DNA of 64,000 bases from Neolentinus lepideus HHB14362 ss-1 (lineage: Eukaryota; Basidiomycota; Agaricomycetes; Gloeophyllales; Gloeophyllaceae): positions 702,795-766,794 of the forward strand of contig KV425555.1 of NCBI GenBank assembly GCA_001632425.1. The letters are read 5' to 3'. The notes beneath the pieces were generated by a model that was not told the DNA's origin, did no database searches, and worked only from the letters and a program-made list of their open reading frames with translations. A program made the translations under genes and the position numbers. Below, one piece after another: positions 46,092 through 57,004 of this stretch (positions within the stretch are counted from its first letter, which is position 1; each line of letters begins with the position of its first letter).

Positions 46092-47741
46092 TTACATCGG
46101 TGGGTACTCCGCTCCTTCCGGGTGGGGAATAGGCTTCTTCCCAAGGATGATATCTGTAACATCCTGTGCAACCTCCTTATTCGAGATATCCGGGATCGGC
46201 CTATTCTCAGCCATCGCGTGGATCTAATAAACCATCATCAGTGTCCTACAAACATGACACCTCGAAAATAGCAACCCACCTGAAGAACAGCAGCGGGCGT
46301 CTGCAAGCTACTCTCTACGTCATTCTCAAGGGAACCCTGACTCCTCCGCTCCAAGATCTTCTTGGGCAAGTCAGGTTCAGCGCACAAGGGGCGTGCAAGA
46401 CCGACAATCTGGCACGTGTCCTGCTTGATGGCCTCCGCCATGGGTTCGACGTTCCTGAACCCTCCCGTAACCGCCAAAACCGACTTCTTGATGTGTGGCC
46501 TGATGCGGTCGGCGAACTCGATAAAGAAGCTACACAACGATGAATGAATAATTCAGCTCATCACGAAAGATGAGGATGATGTAAGGCGACTCACCCTTCC
46601 CTTTTCTTCGTACTCTCTTTCTTATGATCGAAAGCAAGACTTTCATAGGTTCCACCGCTAAGTTCGATCAAGTCCACCCGTGCGGCCTCCAGGTTCTCTA
46701 CCATGCTTGCGCACTCTTCCTGGCTGAACCCTCCGTCAACAAAGTCGTGACTGTTAATCTTGATCGAAATGATGAAAGACTCGTCCGGCACTCGCTTCCG
46801 CATAGCCTTGATGGCCTCAAAGACAATACGCGAGCGGTTCTCGAACGAGCCGCCCCATCGGTCCGTGCGTTTGTTGATGAGAGGGGAGAGGAATTGTGAG
46901 AGGAGATAGCCCTGAAGAATATCAGAGTGAACATTCGGACTACTCGGACAGTATGATGATACTGTACGTGAGCAGCGTGAAGTTGGGCACCGTCCGCACC
47001 GGCCTTATAAAGGACCTCGGCACCGAAAGACCACCTGTCAATCGCGTCCCAGATCTCATCCTCAGTCATAGCGCGAGCAGGCTTGAAGTTGAGACCCATA
47101 ACGCCATCGGGGCATTTTGTGTCGGACGCAGAGACGGGTTCTAAGAAGGCTGAATACCGAATATGAAAGGAGAAGATAAAAAGACTACTGACCTTGGCAA
47201 ACACTATCGGGAGCTTGACGACCAGCGTGTGTCAATTGCCCAATGCACAAAGATCCATGGGCCTTCACAGCATTTACAACGGGCTTAAACGCCTTAACAG
47301 CGTCCCATGGATTATTCTTGTCAATTATAGCATTGCCCGGGGCCTCTGGGTCTGCAAAAGTATCAATATATGCGCATATGTCAAAGTTCATTTCCGGGAC
47401 TGACAATCTCTGTGCACTGGGATGTTGCCAAGTACGACGATACCAATCTGACCCTCACCCCTACATCCAGGATTGAGCTATTGTCAAAAATCACCATTGA
47501 GTAGGACTCACCATCGCTTGTAGGCGTTGATGTAACCTGCGGTAGGTTTCCCGCACTCTTCTCTGTTATTGGGGTCCCAAGCACATAGCCGCTCCGTCAT
47601 CGCAGACCTGAAAACGCGTCGTTAACTTGGACTCGTCAAGAAACAACGGTGAATAAACCCGCACTTGAGGAAGCGGTTGGGCACTACCTTGCCACTGTAC
47701 GGCAGCTTGATCTGTTGACCAAGGACTTGCACGGCGTCCAT
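46092..47741 (-). CDS. Old Yellow Enzyme family FMN oxidoreductase, copy 2
   Basis: Paralogue of the gene at 39980-41636, in the opposite orientation. The start [20 protein letters not shown] at 47741 is fixed by alignment to copy 1. Blocks: [115 protein letters not shown] and [17 protein letters not shown]. Seven introns interrupt it at the same places as in copy 1. All exons are open, so both copies may work. The active-site loop reads HAAHGYL, against HGAHGYL in copy 1. The stop at 46092-46094 follows [10 protein letters not shown]. Confidence 0.9.
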
Positions 47742-48305
47742 GTTCTGCAGATTGACTCGATGCCTATGGGGGAGAATAATAAGAGGAAGAAAGTAACAAG
47801 ATGTAGCTTGGAGAGGGCGTCGAATATAAATACAGGACGGACGAGGCAGCAATGGCACCAAACATGACGGCAGAGGTGTCTATGACATATACTGATTTCG
47901 AACGGCATCCAGAAACAACGTGAGGCTTAGCAAGCAGTGGCGGACTTTAAGTTCTCCAACGTTCATACATCATGCATCAATGCATCATGAGCAGCGTCAT
48001 CGTCTCGAGCTCTTAAATAGCTCTCCCCTTCCTCTCCAATCCATGCACCCTTTTTGCCGTGGCTACGAAATCACAACAGAGAAACAACGACGACATGAAC
48101 TGGACAGAGATGGTTAACTTGGAGATGATATAGACCGGGCAACGTGAAGTCAGTGTTGTTGATAGGCTAATATCTGGCGCGGTAGCACAATATTCTAGTG
48201 TCCCACAGTAGATAAAAGCCATCCACCGCACCAGACGCGATTAGCTAGAAGAAGGAACGGTGTTGAGATAAAAATATAGTCAGATAGAGCACGTGATCCT
48301 AAACT
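47742..48305. other. Intergenic region between OYE copy 2 and the FAD monooxygenase
   Basis: About 560 bp. It should contain the OYE copy 2 promoter and the monooxygenase 3' end. Nothing else was recognised. Confidence 0.4.
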
Positions 48306-49985
48306 TCAGATTTTCAAAGCCCGTGCCAACCACTGGATTGCTTCATCTGCATCGCTCTCAGGTGTCGACTCCCACACCCAGTCCCATTGCCTTCGTATAG
48401 CGTCCCCAAGTCTACTGTAGTCATCTCCGTACTCTGGACTGTTGAATTCACACATGATGGCTGCATTCCATGATCCCTTCAGGACCCTTGTAGCCTTCTG
48501 AAGGCGTGCATGTTCGTACGCACGTAGCGCAGTGTTGAGAGTGCCGCGATCAGTATCTGGATGTGTTAACAGGAAAGAAAGGATAAAAGCATCCTGGTAA
48601 CCGCCCGTCAGAGTATGGCATCCGAGGATCCGAAGATGTTACCTCGATTGCTTGCCCAGCACCAGCGCCCAGATGCGGCGTCATAGCATGCGCCTGCCAA
48701 AGTAGATATTACAGCTAACAACCACGAGTTGCAGCAGGAATACCTACGGCATCTCCTAGAAGAGCTACCGCATCCGTTACATAGAATGGAAGGGGCTTCA
48801 GATGGTGAATGCCCCATCGGGTAGGCTTGTCTATGCACTAGGACAAGCTCATGCAAATGTTCTAAGCACGATCAGGAGGTCAGAGACATACCTTGAGCAA
48901 TTCTTCGACGTCAGGTTCCCAATTGGTGAAACAGTCCAAAAGCTCCTGTTGGGAGCATTCAGTCACCCAAGGCCCCTCATATGGTGTTCCTTCCTTCTCT
49001 AGCTCGGAAGCAAAAGTGACAACGTTCACGATACTGCCTTGAGAGATAGAGTAGCTAACCACATGCTGCAGCACGTTAGGTTTTGCGGATATGATCACCC
49101 ACTAAAGGTATTATTACCTTCCCTTTGCCGCAGTACTGGACGGACCTACATCAGTCCACTGGCAGGGTCTCATTGTTGCACTCACCTTCATAGGTGCTCG
49201 CAGCGCCCTGTGTCCCGATGACAATTTTTCAGCCGGTATCAGTCCTCTATAAGTGGTCTTTCCGCTCCAAGCGGGTTCAATACAGTCCAAGAGAGACTGC
49301 CAGTCTCCACCTTCCGCCCTTATCCTTTCCGCCTGTTCTGTGTACATTTGGCCTCTAACGGTGGACTTAATGCCGTCACAGCCGACTAGTAAATCGCAGG
49401 TGGCGGTTGTGTCATCCGTGAAGTGGAGGGCGATGGCAGAATCAGACAATGACCGACCATAAAATGAAAGCCGTTTGTTGAAGTGAGCGATCCCTGCTGG
49501 GAGATTATTAATAAACACGTCAAGGAAGTCGGCCCTGTGGAAACGAATACACCCATCTGTGCAGATCAACGTGAGACGTTGGTCAAGGCAATACCATCCA
49601 TCTATCGGTGTGATTCGACGTACATGGCATTTCAGCCAAAGAGAATCGGAAACCCTCCTCTGGTTGATCTGATCTTCGGTGATCAAAACCAACTTCAATA
49701 GACCCATCAGGTGGCGCATGAGCAATCTTCGAAAATCGCTCTGTCAGGCCCATAATTTCGAGAATTCGCCACGTCTTTTCCCAAATCATAACACCTGCAC
49801 CAATTTCAGAGAATCGTTGGGCAGCTTCATAGACCGACACTTCAATGGAGGGGTCTTTGGACAGCGCAACAGCTAGACACAAGCCCCCTATTCCACCTCC
49901 ACTATCATAAAGCATGATGAATATACGGAGCAACAATGGATTATCGAACATACCATATCGCAACACGGAATTTGGGCTCAGGCAT
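48306..49985 (-). CDS. FAD-dependent monooxygenase, salicylate-hydroxylase-like
   Basis: Group A flavoprotein hydroxylase that uses NAD(P)H and O2, typically on aromatic rings. The start at 49985 (MPEPKFRVAICGGGIGGLCL) puts the FAD Rossmann motif GGGIGGL at the N-terminus. The first intron falls inside that motif. Next come the ribose-binding Glu region (VSVYEAAQRFSEIGAGVMIW), the DG motif (CDLLVGCDGIKSTVR) and the second FAD motif, ALLGDAAHAMTPHLGAGAGQ. Two introns in the last third separate GDA|AHAMTP and QAIE|DAFILS. The C-terminus is GDAIRRQWDWVWESTPESDA...ARALKI. All exons join in frame. No signal peptide or membrane segment is seen, so it should be cytosolic. Its substrate cannot be read from sequence. 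Confidence 0.9.
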
Positions 49986-50072
49986 ATATGTCTTCTGTGG
50001 AAGACAGAGACGAGAGCTGGTTTATCATTGTAAGCTAGCTTATCGCAGAGCTTATATGCACCGCCGGCAGCA
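49986..50072. promoter_or_regulatory. Upstream region of the FAD monooxygenase
   Basis: Short stretch between the monooxygenase ATG and the first duplicated block. It must include or adjoin its promoter. No specific motif is supported. Confidence 0.3.
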
Positions 50073-51480
50073 ATGATTCTTCGAGAGCTAGCTCTTGCTT
50101 ACAAAGAGAAAGTTTCCCAAGGTCCTAATTAAAGGAAGTCGCCGGAAGGTGATGTTCGCAAGGCATCGTGATAGATCGCACTCAAGTAGAGATCTGATAT
50201 ATATAGCTAGTGTTAGGCTGAAGGACGATTCCTGCCGACTGATTCTGACAGATGAGTCTTCCACAGATAATGTTCTCATCATGACCTTTACATGCCGATC
50301 TGAGCGGCAGAGTGGCGACAGAAGAGATCCCTGGAGATCACGGACAAAGGAAATAGCCCGCACCTGCCGCAATGAGAATTAAAGAATACCAAGAACACAC
50401 TCACCTCAAATACACCTGTACGCGTGTTGTCGTGCGTGAGACAATGCTTTTTCTGCGATTACCTATACTTCGGTACTGGACTAGACTCACCCAGGAGATC
50501 CGTGAACTGGGGGAAATTCGCCGTAGGTATGGCAAGAGCTGTCTATCGGCAAACGTCATAGACGTTCTGTCACTAGCGCTGGCGTGTCAAACGATAGCAA
50601 CTGAACTCACAGTGTTTATCCCACAACGCAACTAGCCGAAGCCACTATGCATAATGAGTTTTGAATGTGGTACTTGAACGAGAGAAAAATGCGCGCTTCT
50701 TGAGGCTCCAGAGTCCAATACCCAAACTCCCTGGCCAGCACACGTTGGCAAGAAAATCTTGGTACGTGACAATCTACACCGAAAGCCTAAAGCGCGTTCT
50801 TGATATTGTCGAGCAGTCAGTCGCATGCTCGAAATCTGTATAGTCGAATATCTGCTGTGTATCTTCAAAATGAATTACAAATAAAATCAGTAGATATCTC
50901 GACCCGAAGTGCAAAGAGCAAGGAGATCGTAAATAGAACAGCGAGCTTGCGACCTCCGGCACCGCCGCAAGACATGCCAGGTATACGAATTTGAAGAGGG
51001 TGGTGGATAGGGGTAGTGTAAAAGTAAATGTACGTGAGCACTTGCCCGATGACCTGACTCGCGTGTTGAATTTTAGTGTACATGTAGGGATATTGGGGTG
51101 TGTCGGCTAGCTGAAGGATTCGTTAAACGGTGGATGGGTAAGGAAAAAGAGATATGGCTCTACTAAATCTTGCGGTGAACGAGCATTACTGGCAAAATAT
51201 CGTTGGAAAGGAGGTCCCTATGCGGAATAGCATCAGCAAGATGTACTGTCCATAGAATTAAAGCAAACTTGTGGCAATGGGGATGATTGTGAGAGACGTT
51301 GGCGTAACGCTGTCTTAGAGTATGAGATTAGAGGAATGCATAAATAGTATTGAATAGAACTCGCTGATATTCAGGGTAATGGTCAAAGAAATCAATGGAA
51401 GGTTAGAATAGAATAAATTTGACATTAATCAGTGTGAACCAAAATAATCTAAGGGCTTTGTGGTTTGTGTATTTTCTGTT
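50073..51480. repeat. Diverged tandem duplication, copy A
   Basis: Blocks in this stretch recur in the same order at 51495-53290: GCAATGATTCTTCGAGAG plus AAAGTTTCCCAAGG; CCAGCACACGTTGGCAAGAA; GTCGAGCAGTCAG; GATATCTCGACC...GTGCAAAG; CACCGCCGCAAGACATGCCA; CGGCTAGCTGAAGGATTCGT; TCTACTAAATCTTGCGGT; CGTTGGAAAGGAGGTCCCTA; AAAGCAAACT; and TTGACATTAATCAGTGTGAA. No full gene is recognised. Minus-strand 50939-50995 keeps the peptide pattern FxFxYLACLAAVPxVxSSL shared with copy B. Confidence 0.75.
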
Positions 51481-51494
51481 TTATATGCCTTACT

Positions 51495-53290
51495 GTCAGC
51501 AATGATCCTTCGAAAGACAGGACGTACAAGGAAAGTTCCCCAAGACAGCCCTAATCAACTGAATTCTGGATGCAACGTGAACTCTGATAGAAAGGGGATA
51601 TACACTCTGGCGCATTGCAATACAGTCAAGTGCCAACGCTCCCTAGCCAGCACAACTCTGGCAAGAAACCGTTGGTACATGACTATCTACATCAAACTCG
51701 AAAGCCCGAATGCGCGAAGAATAAGCATTTCAAAGCCATTCACAAGACAGAAAGGCAACCCTCAACGGAGGCGAAGAAAGATTAGAAATGAGCAACATGC
51801 AACCCCGAGAAAGAGAAAAGAACAAAAGGGGAATGCATACAACAAGATGCCAGCGAACGGCGGCCAACACTTACCGGCACTCGTCAGGGAAGAAACAAAG
51901 TAACAAATATATATACAAACAAGGAAGGGGCGTTGAATGAAAAAATACAACCGAGAAGACAATGCAAAGTGATCAAAAGAATACAAGAGCTGAATATACC
52001 TGTCGCGGGGGCAAAACTGCCCTCGCAATCTGCCGCGGCAGTAGTCCTGGGCATATAGAAATAGTCAGCACACTGATCTACTGAAGCGACAAGAAAGGAG
52101 GGCGAGCTGGCCGGACTCGCCCAGGACAAGCGGGAAAATGGATAGGAAGGTACCTTTTTTCGTGAGTGTGACCTGGCGTCCTCGTTTTGATATTGATGGC
52201 ATCGAGTGTTTAAGGGGAGTTATGCTAGGTATGTATACAGAAAAAGGGTCAGCAACGAGTTCTGGTGACGAGCGGAAGAAAATGAAGCCCCCTCTCCGAG
52301 TGTCCGGCTCGGAGGGGGCAGAAAGGTATAGACAAGGACGGACCTTTTTTCGTGAGTGTATTCCGCCTAGCACCACAATATTGTTTCATCGTCGGTGCAG
52401 TCTTGATATCGTCGAGCAGTCAGCCGCAGATGCCATAAAGTCATTCCATCGAATCGTTGAGGGGTATTCTCCAATCGCTGCGCGATCGGGTATGATCGAC
52501 GCGTTGGTATCCGAAGCATCAAAGAGGCGCTGCACGGTAGGGTAGTCTTCAGTCATCGAGCAGTCGAGGTTCATCCAGGGGTCGAGTAATCGGTCGTGAT
52601 CTTCCAGTCGTTGAGCAGCCGAACACTTTGCGGAGTGTCCTCGCATACAAGAGAAGAAAGAAAAGAAAGGTCAGCGGATATCTCGACATCAAAAGTGCAA
52701 AGTAAAGAGTCAAAGGAAACACCAGCGAGCTCGTGACGTCCGGCACCGCCGCAAGACACGCCAGATATGCGAAGTTGAAGAAGGTGGGGGTACAGGGGTG
52801 ATACAAAAGTGAGTATATTTGAAGCACTTATCGATGGCATGTACTCGTGCGTTGAGTATCTTGATGTAAGTTGGTGAATGTTGTGACGGTATCGGCTAGC
52901 TGAAGGGTTCGTTAGACGAGTGACAGGTACGAAAGGAGAGAAATGGGTCTACTGAATCTTGCGGTCGACTGAGATGATCGCGTTGGAAAGGAGGTTCCTA
53001 TGTGGTAAAAAGTCAGCAATATGTAACCGCCAGAGAAATAAAGCAAACTGGTAGTGATGGGAATGATTGCGAGAGACAACGGCTTGACGATGTGTAGACT
53101 AAGAAAAGATGAGATTGGGTGGATGCATAGACAGAAATGACTGGAACTCGCCGATAGTTGATGATAAGAGTCGAATGGAAGAATGGAAGGCTAGAATAGA
53201 AAGAATTGACATTAATCAGTGTGAACCGAAAGAATATAAGAGCGTTGTGGGTTTTGTGTTTTCTTTGTTTTTGTGTTTTGCTTTATGGAT
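51495..53290. repeat. Diverged tandem duplication, copy B
   Basis: Second copy of the block at 50073-51480, longer because of extra sequence at about 51900-52390. That insert has an 18-nt exact direct repeat ACCTTTTTTCGTGAGTGT (52152-52169 and 52342-52359) around a GC-rich hairpin. The shared peptide lies at minus-strand 52723-52779, inside a frame that continues with hydrophobic residues (FPLTLYFALLMSRYPLTFLF). A second minus-strand frame (52386-52646, with MNLDCSMTEDYPTVQRLFDA) has no recognised family. Confidence 0.75.
52287..52319. repeat. GC-rich hairpin
   Basis: GCCCCCTCTCCGAG pairs with CTCGGAGGGGGC across a short TGTCCGG-type loop, with a 2-nt bulge. It sits between the two copies of the 18-nt direct repeat in duplication copy B. 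Its function is unknown. Confidence 0.6.
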
Positions 53291-53435
53291 GAGGAAGGAA
53301 TATGTAGCAAAGAAAATGTGATGTCAGCACACACGACTAGAGGATGCCTTCCGGCGGCCAACCCATCCAGCAAACTCATCGCCGCAAATAGAGTAATGTG
53401 TGCTTTTATACTTACCTTTCCTTAGCGTCGGATGC

Positions 53436-54308
53436 TCAGTTCTCAAAACCATAATCCTCCTGCCACCACGCCCCCTTCACCTCTGTCTCAGACCACCACG
53501 CCCCCGATCGCTTCACCACCGTCTCCGGCATCTCGTTCCCCAGCCCCAGCACCACCTTCGCAAAACTTTCCCCCATCATCGACCGCGGCATCTCGTTCAC
53601 CGCCCTCCCCTCATCCTCGTCGACCATCATCTCCTCACTCTCCTCCTCGACCGTCGTCAACCTGCTCTGCTCCTCAGCCTCCCGCAGCGCATCCAGCTCC
53701 TCCTCCTCGTCTTGCCCACCATCTGCCGAATTCTCATGACCCTCAGACAGAGATCCGCCCAGCACATCGTGAATCACCTCATAGAAACCGGTTGCATGAA
53801 GCTCCCGGCTCTTCCTCAAGCTCATCACGTCCCCAAGCATGCCGGAGATCTCCGCAACCAAGTCAAGAGAGCCGTCGGTGGCGTCTTCGAACGAGTAGTA
53901 GTTCTCCTTGCTGAGGTCTGCCTCGTCCACCTCCACATCTGAGAGATCCTCCACCTCCACCTCCGTCTCTCTCTCACTCCTCATCACCATCTCTTCCACC
54001 TCGTCCTCCTCTGCCGCGTACTCCATCGCCATCCTCATAACGACCTCCTCGCGAGCCGTCCGCATCTTATCCACGAAGTCGTCGAAGCCCAAGTCAGCCC
54101 AGCTGTTGTCCGCCTTGACGGGAGACCAACTCATATCCGCGTCGATGGAAGCAGGCATAGAAACGCGACCTGCAGCGGAACGTCTGGGCGGGGTCGACGT
54201 CTGTAGATCCTGCACATTGAACAAGTTCGTGTCCTGCATGGCGAAGTCCGCCAAGGGGCCAACGCGGCAAGGGGTGTCGACATAGACGGGGAAGGGGTAA
54301 GAACGCAT
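53436..54308 (-). CDS. Acidic protein of unknown function
   Basis: Intronless frame of 290 residues starting MRSYPFPVYVDTPCRVGPLA. I do not recognise a family. It has a short Ser/Pro stretch with an SWSPVKADNSW motif. It then becomes strongly acidic (EYAAEEDEVEEMVM, DLSDVEVDEADLSKENYYSF, DGGQDEEEELDALREAEEQS, EEESEEMMVDEDEG) and ends with WWSETEVKGAWWQEDYGFEN. There is no signal peptide or membrane helix. It is probably a soluble cytosolic or nuclear protein, perhaps a binding scaffold or chaperone-like factor, but this is guesswork. Just after the stop, AAAG|GTAAGTATAAAAG resembles a strong donor, so the transcript may be spliced further into the duplicated region. Confidence 0.65.
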   Translation of the reverse strand: MRSYPFPVYVDTPCRVGPLADFAMQDTNLFNVQDLQTSTPPRRSAAGRVSMPASIDADMSWSPVKADNSWADLGFDDFVDKMRTAREEVVMRMAMEYAAEEDEVEEMVMRSERETEVEVEDLSDVEVDEADLSKENYYSFEDATDGSLDLVAEISGMLGDVMSLRKSRELHATGFYEVIHDVLGGSLSEGHENSADGGQDEEEELDALREAEEQSRLTTVEEESEEMMVDEDEGRAVNEMPRSMMGESFAKVVLGLGNEMPETVVKRSGAWWSETEVKGAWWQEDYGFEN

Positions 54309-54693
54309 AGTGATAGAGTGTAGGAGTGTTAAAAGCAGTAGGAAGTGGGTGGACTAGCTAGAAGCTCACTGGGTAGATTGTAAAAATCTGAGGGTAGTTG
54401 GGCAGAAGAACAGATCTTTTATACATTTGCGCACGTCCTCGCCGAGACAGCCTTGACTGGGTGTGTCGAAGAGGACGTGCACGATCGACGGGTAGAGCGG
54501 CCTCCGCTGGTTGTGTCGGCGACGACGCACAGCGGCGGTTGCAGAAGATCGCGTCGCGGCCAACTTGAGACTTGCCGTCGATCGCGCCGTCACACCTTGA
54601 CATGTGTAACGCAACACGTGATATTAACACCCGACAATGTCACGAGACAATAATTGACGATACACAGCTGCGAGCTATACTCCCACCCGAAGA
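54309..54693. other. Intergenic region between divergent acidic-protein and F-box genes
   Basis: A 385-bp shared upstream region. It contains the near-mirrored blocks GAGGACGTGCACGATCGACG and CGCGTCGCGGCCAAC, and CACACCTTGACATGTGTAAC. No gene was recognised. Confidence 0.4.
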
Positions 54694-56313
54694 ATGACGG
54701 GTGTAAGCTTTGATACACTTCCACATGATATCCTATATCACATCATTTCCTTCTTGTCTCCTCTTGATACCTACCGGCTGCGTCAGGTCTGACACATTGT
54801 AGTTGAAGCCGTAGCTGTTGACTAACCACAGCTGGATCTTATTAATATCAGGTCAACACGATTTTCTACGATCTGACTCACCATCGTCAGATCTGGACCA
54901 ATGCATATCTCCGCACCAGTCTCCCAATTCCTAAGGATCCAGTCTTAACCAAGTCGACAAAGCAGCTGGAGGTTGAGCTCCGTAGGGCAGCCAAACTCGA
55001 CGATGCCTTCAATCAGGGATCTCTGAGACCAATCCTCCGCAATCGCATTGATGATTGGAATGGACCAGGAGGTCGCAATCATGTTTGGTGCAACCTCGTC
55101 AAAGGACGATGGCTGATTGTATGTCGTTGGCAATCGAAGTATGTGAAATGTTACGACCTTGACACTCCAAATCCATCGGAGAAACCTATAACGTGGATCA
55201 CCGCATTTGGGACTCCGATCGATGCGGCAGCATGTCACACATGCACCGACGAGGATGTTTTGTTATTTGCCTACAGTGCCCAAGATGCAATGTAAGCCGG
55301 TTACTACTTGAATCATGTGAACATGCTCTTATTTTCTTACATACAGAACAGTCCTCAAGTTACAGCTCAGTCCACAACCCATCGCCTTTAGTTTGTTTCG
55401 ATACCTAGAGTGGAGGTTTCACGACGTTCATGATGATTTGGAACTCCGCTACAAGGATCTCAGTCTGAATGATCGATATCTTCTTGCCTTTGGACCTCGT
55501 CATGGAGGGCCTTAGGGACCCTTTTTGACTTGTACTCGCAGAGTGTATATGAAACCCCACCTCACCAGGTATATAAAGTTCTCTGTTGAAGCGTGCCAAC
55601 CAACCTAATATCACATTATTGCATATTACTACTAGATGGCAAACATTGCGAGTTGGTCCAGATCGTTTCTGACTAGCACGCATATTTGGTGCTTCCATGG
55701 AGTTACAGGTCAAGAGCCATCTTGGGTTGAAGTTTTTACACTGCCGAAGACAGAAAGTCCCACATGTCCAGCATTCATCACCCCAGGGAGTCGGTCATCC
55801 CGCATGACCTTCTCTTACGTCAGTGAGCCTGTGCACATGCCTTTCCACAACATATCTGTTTTGAGCGCGACTGGACCCCCCTCGACGCCGAGCTACTCTC
55901 TGAGGCTCCTGAATTCTACGCTAGTCCATGGCCCACAGGTTGTCTCATCTGAACCTATAGCGGAAGTTCTTGAGCTCACTTTGAACGAGCCAATCAGCCG
56001 GGATGGCCCAGGAGCCACCGCAGTGCATCGACTTTGGACTAGATCCCACCCTTTGGCTATTGCTGACTCGGACGAATTGTCTGTACAATCCGCCCGAGGC
56101 ACATCGCTAATCATTTTCTGCAAGAGACCCGCTATCAAAAACGGCGATGTGGCCCTCTGGAGACTGCGTTCAGATGATTCTGACGGGGTGCTAGCACTCG
56201 ATCGTGTCGATATCACTATCCCAAGCCCACCTGGAATGCGATGGGGCCAGTGGCATTCGATGTGGCCGCAGGTCGATTGTGCGCGAGTGTTAGACCTAAG
56301 AGAGGTCCGCTAA
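54694..56313 (+). CDS. F-box protein
   Basis: Predicted substrate adaptor of an SCF ubiquitin ligase. The N-terminal F-box reads FDTLPHDILYHIISFLSPLD, TYRLRQ, then after an intron VNTIFYDLTHHRQIWTNAYL. The remainder is a long domain typical of Agaricomycete F-box proteins, without LRR or WD signatures: NHVWCNLVKGRWLIVCRWQS, YVKCYDLDTPNPSEKPITWI, FSLFRYLEWRFHDVHDDLEL and DVALWRLRSDDSDGVLALDR. Five exons are joined. The intron with GTCTGAATG...GCCTTAG near 55451-55512 is needed to avoid a stop, and the one ending before ATGGCAAACATT gives the last, longest exon. The start at 54694 places the F-box within the first ten residues, as usual. The target is unknown. Confidence 0.8.
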
Positions 56314-57004
56314 TCACTTATGTCTATAATCTCGTATCATCTCCATAGAGAACTTAGCCAATCGTCTGTCTTCGCGTACCTGACTGTAAACATCGATTCG
56401 AATATGCATTTCTTTGACGCGTAAACGTTCTCTGCTCGTCTGTGTCCGTTCTGACCGCATGACCGCAGGCTAGTAGAACCGTGATTACAAGCTGATACAA
56501 TCCTGTCTCAGGTCCTGTAATATGAAGTGATACAACGTAGGATGTAGGTAAAAACCGAATAAATGGAAGAGCATACAGTGTCAGGGGAAAGACAATCCTA
56601 TCCCAGATCATTCCGCCTCGTTCGTGGTTGGGCCAGTAGACCTTGCCTAAGGAAGCGTCATAGACGTTGTCCATCTACGTACCTGAACCTCGCGAATGTA
56701 CATTTCGTCGACTCTCCACTAGCGTCTTGTATTCATCCCGACCACAAGCTGTTAGATCCGACATATAAGATTCAAAAATCGTAACCATAAGGATACAAAC
56801 CTATACCAGGTCCTGTAATACGAGGCGATATAATGTACTAACTAGATACAAAACCGAGTATACATAGGAACATACGCATACAGTCTCAAAGGAAGAGAAA
56901 GCCCGTGAGGGGGGTATCATATGTGTGCTATGCTATTCGTCCATCCCCAATCCAGTCCGGGAGATAAAAGGGTACTGATACAGCAAGGTCCGTCATGTTC
57001 TCGT
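56314..57004. other. Intergenic region with a ~300-bp tandem duplication
   Basis: 56478-56608 and 56780-56905 are diverged copies. Shared blocks are CAGGTCCTGTAATAYGARG, GATAYAAYGTA, AAAACCGA and CATACAGTSTCA followed by GGAAAGA. No coding sequence was recognised. It contains the 3' ends of the flanking convergent genes. Confidence 0.55.

Noticed and set aside
50372..50635. 87-codon plus-strand frame in duplication copy A
   Set aside because: It is not conserved in copy B, whereas the minus-strand peptide is.
52386..52840. Two overlapping minus-strand frames in duplication copy B as a single gene
   Set aside because: No splice solution joins them convincingly and neither shows a known domain. 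They are kept as a finding, not a gene.
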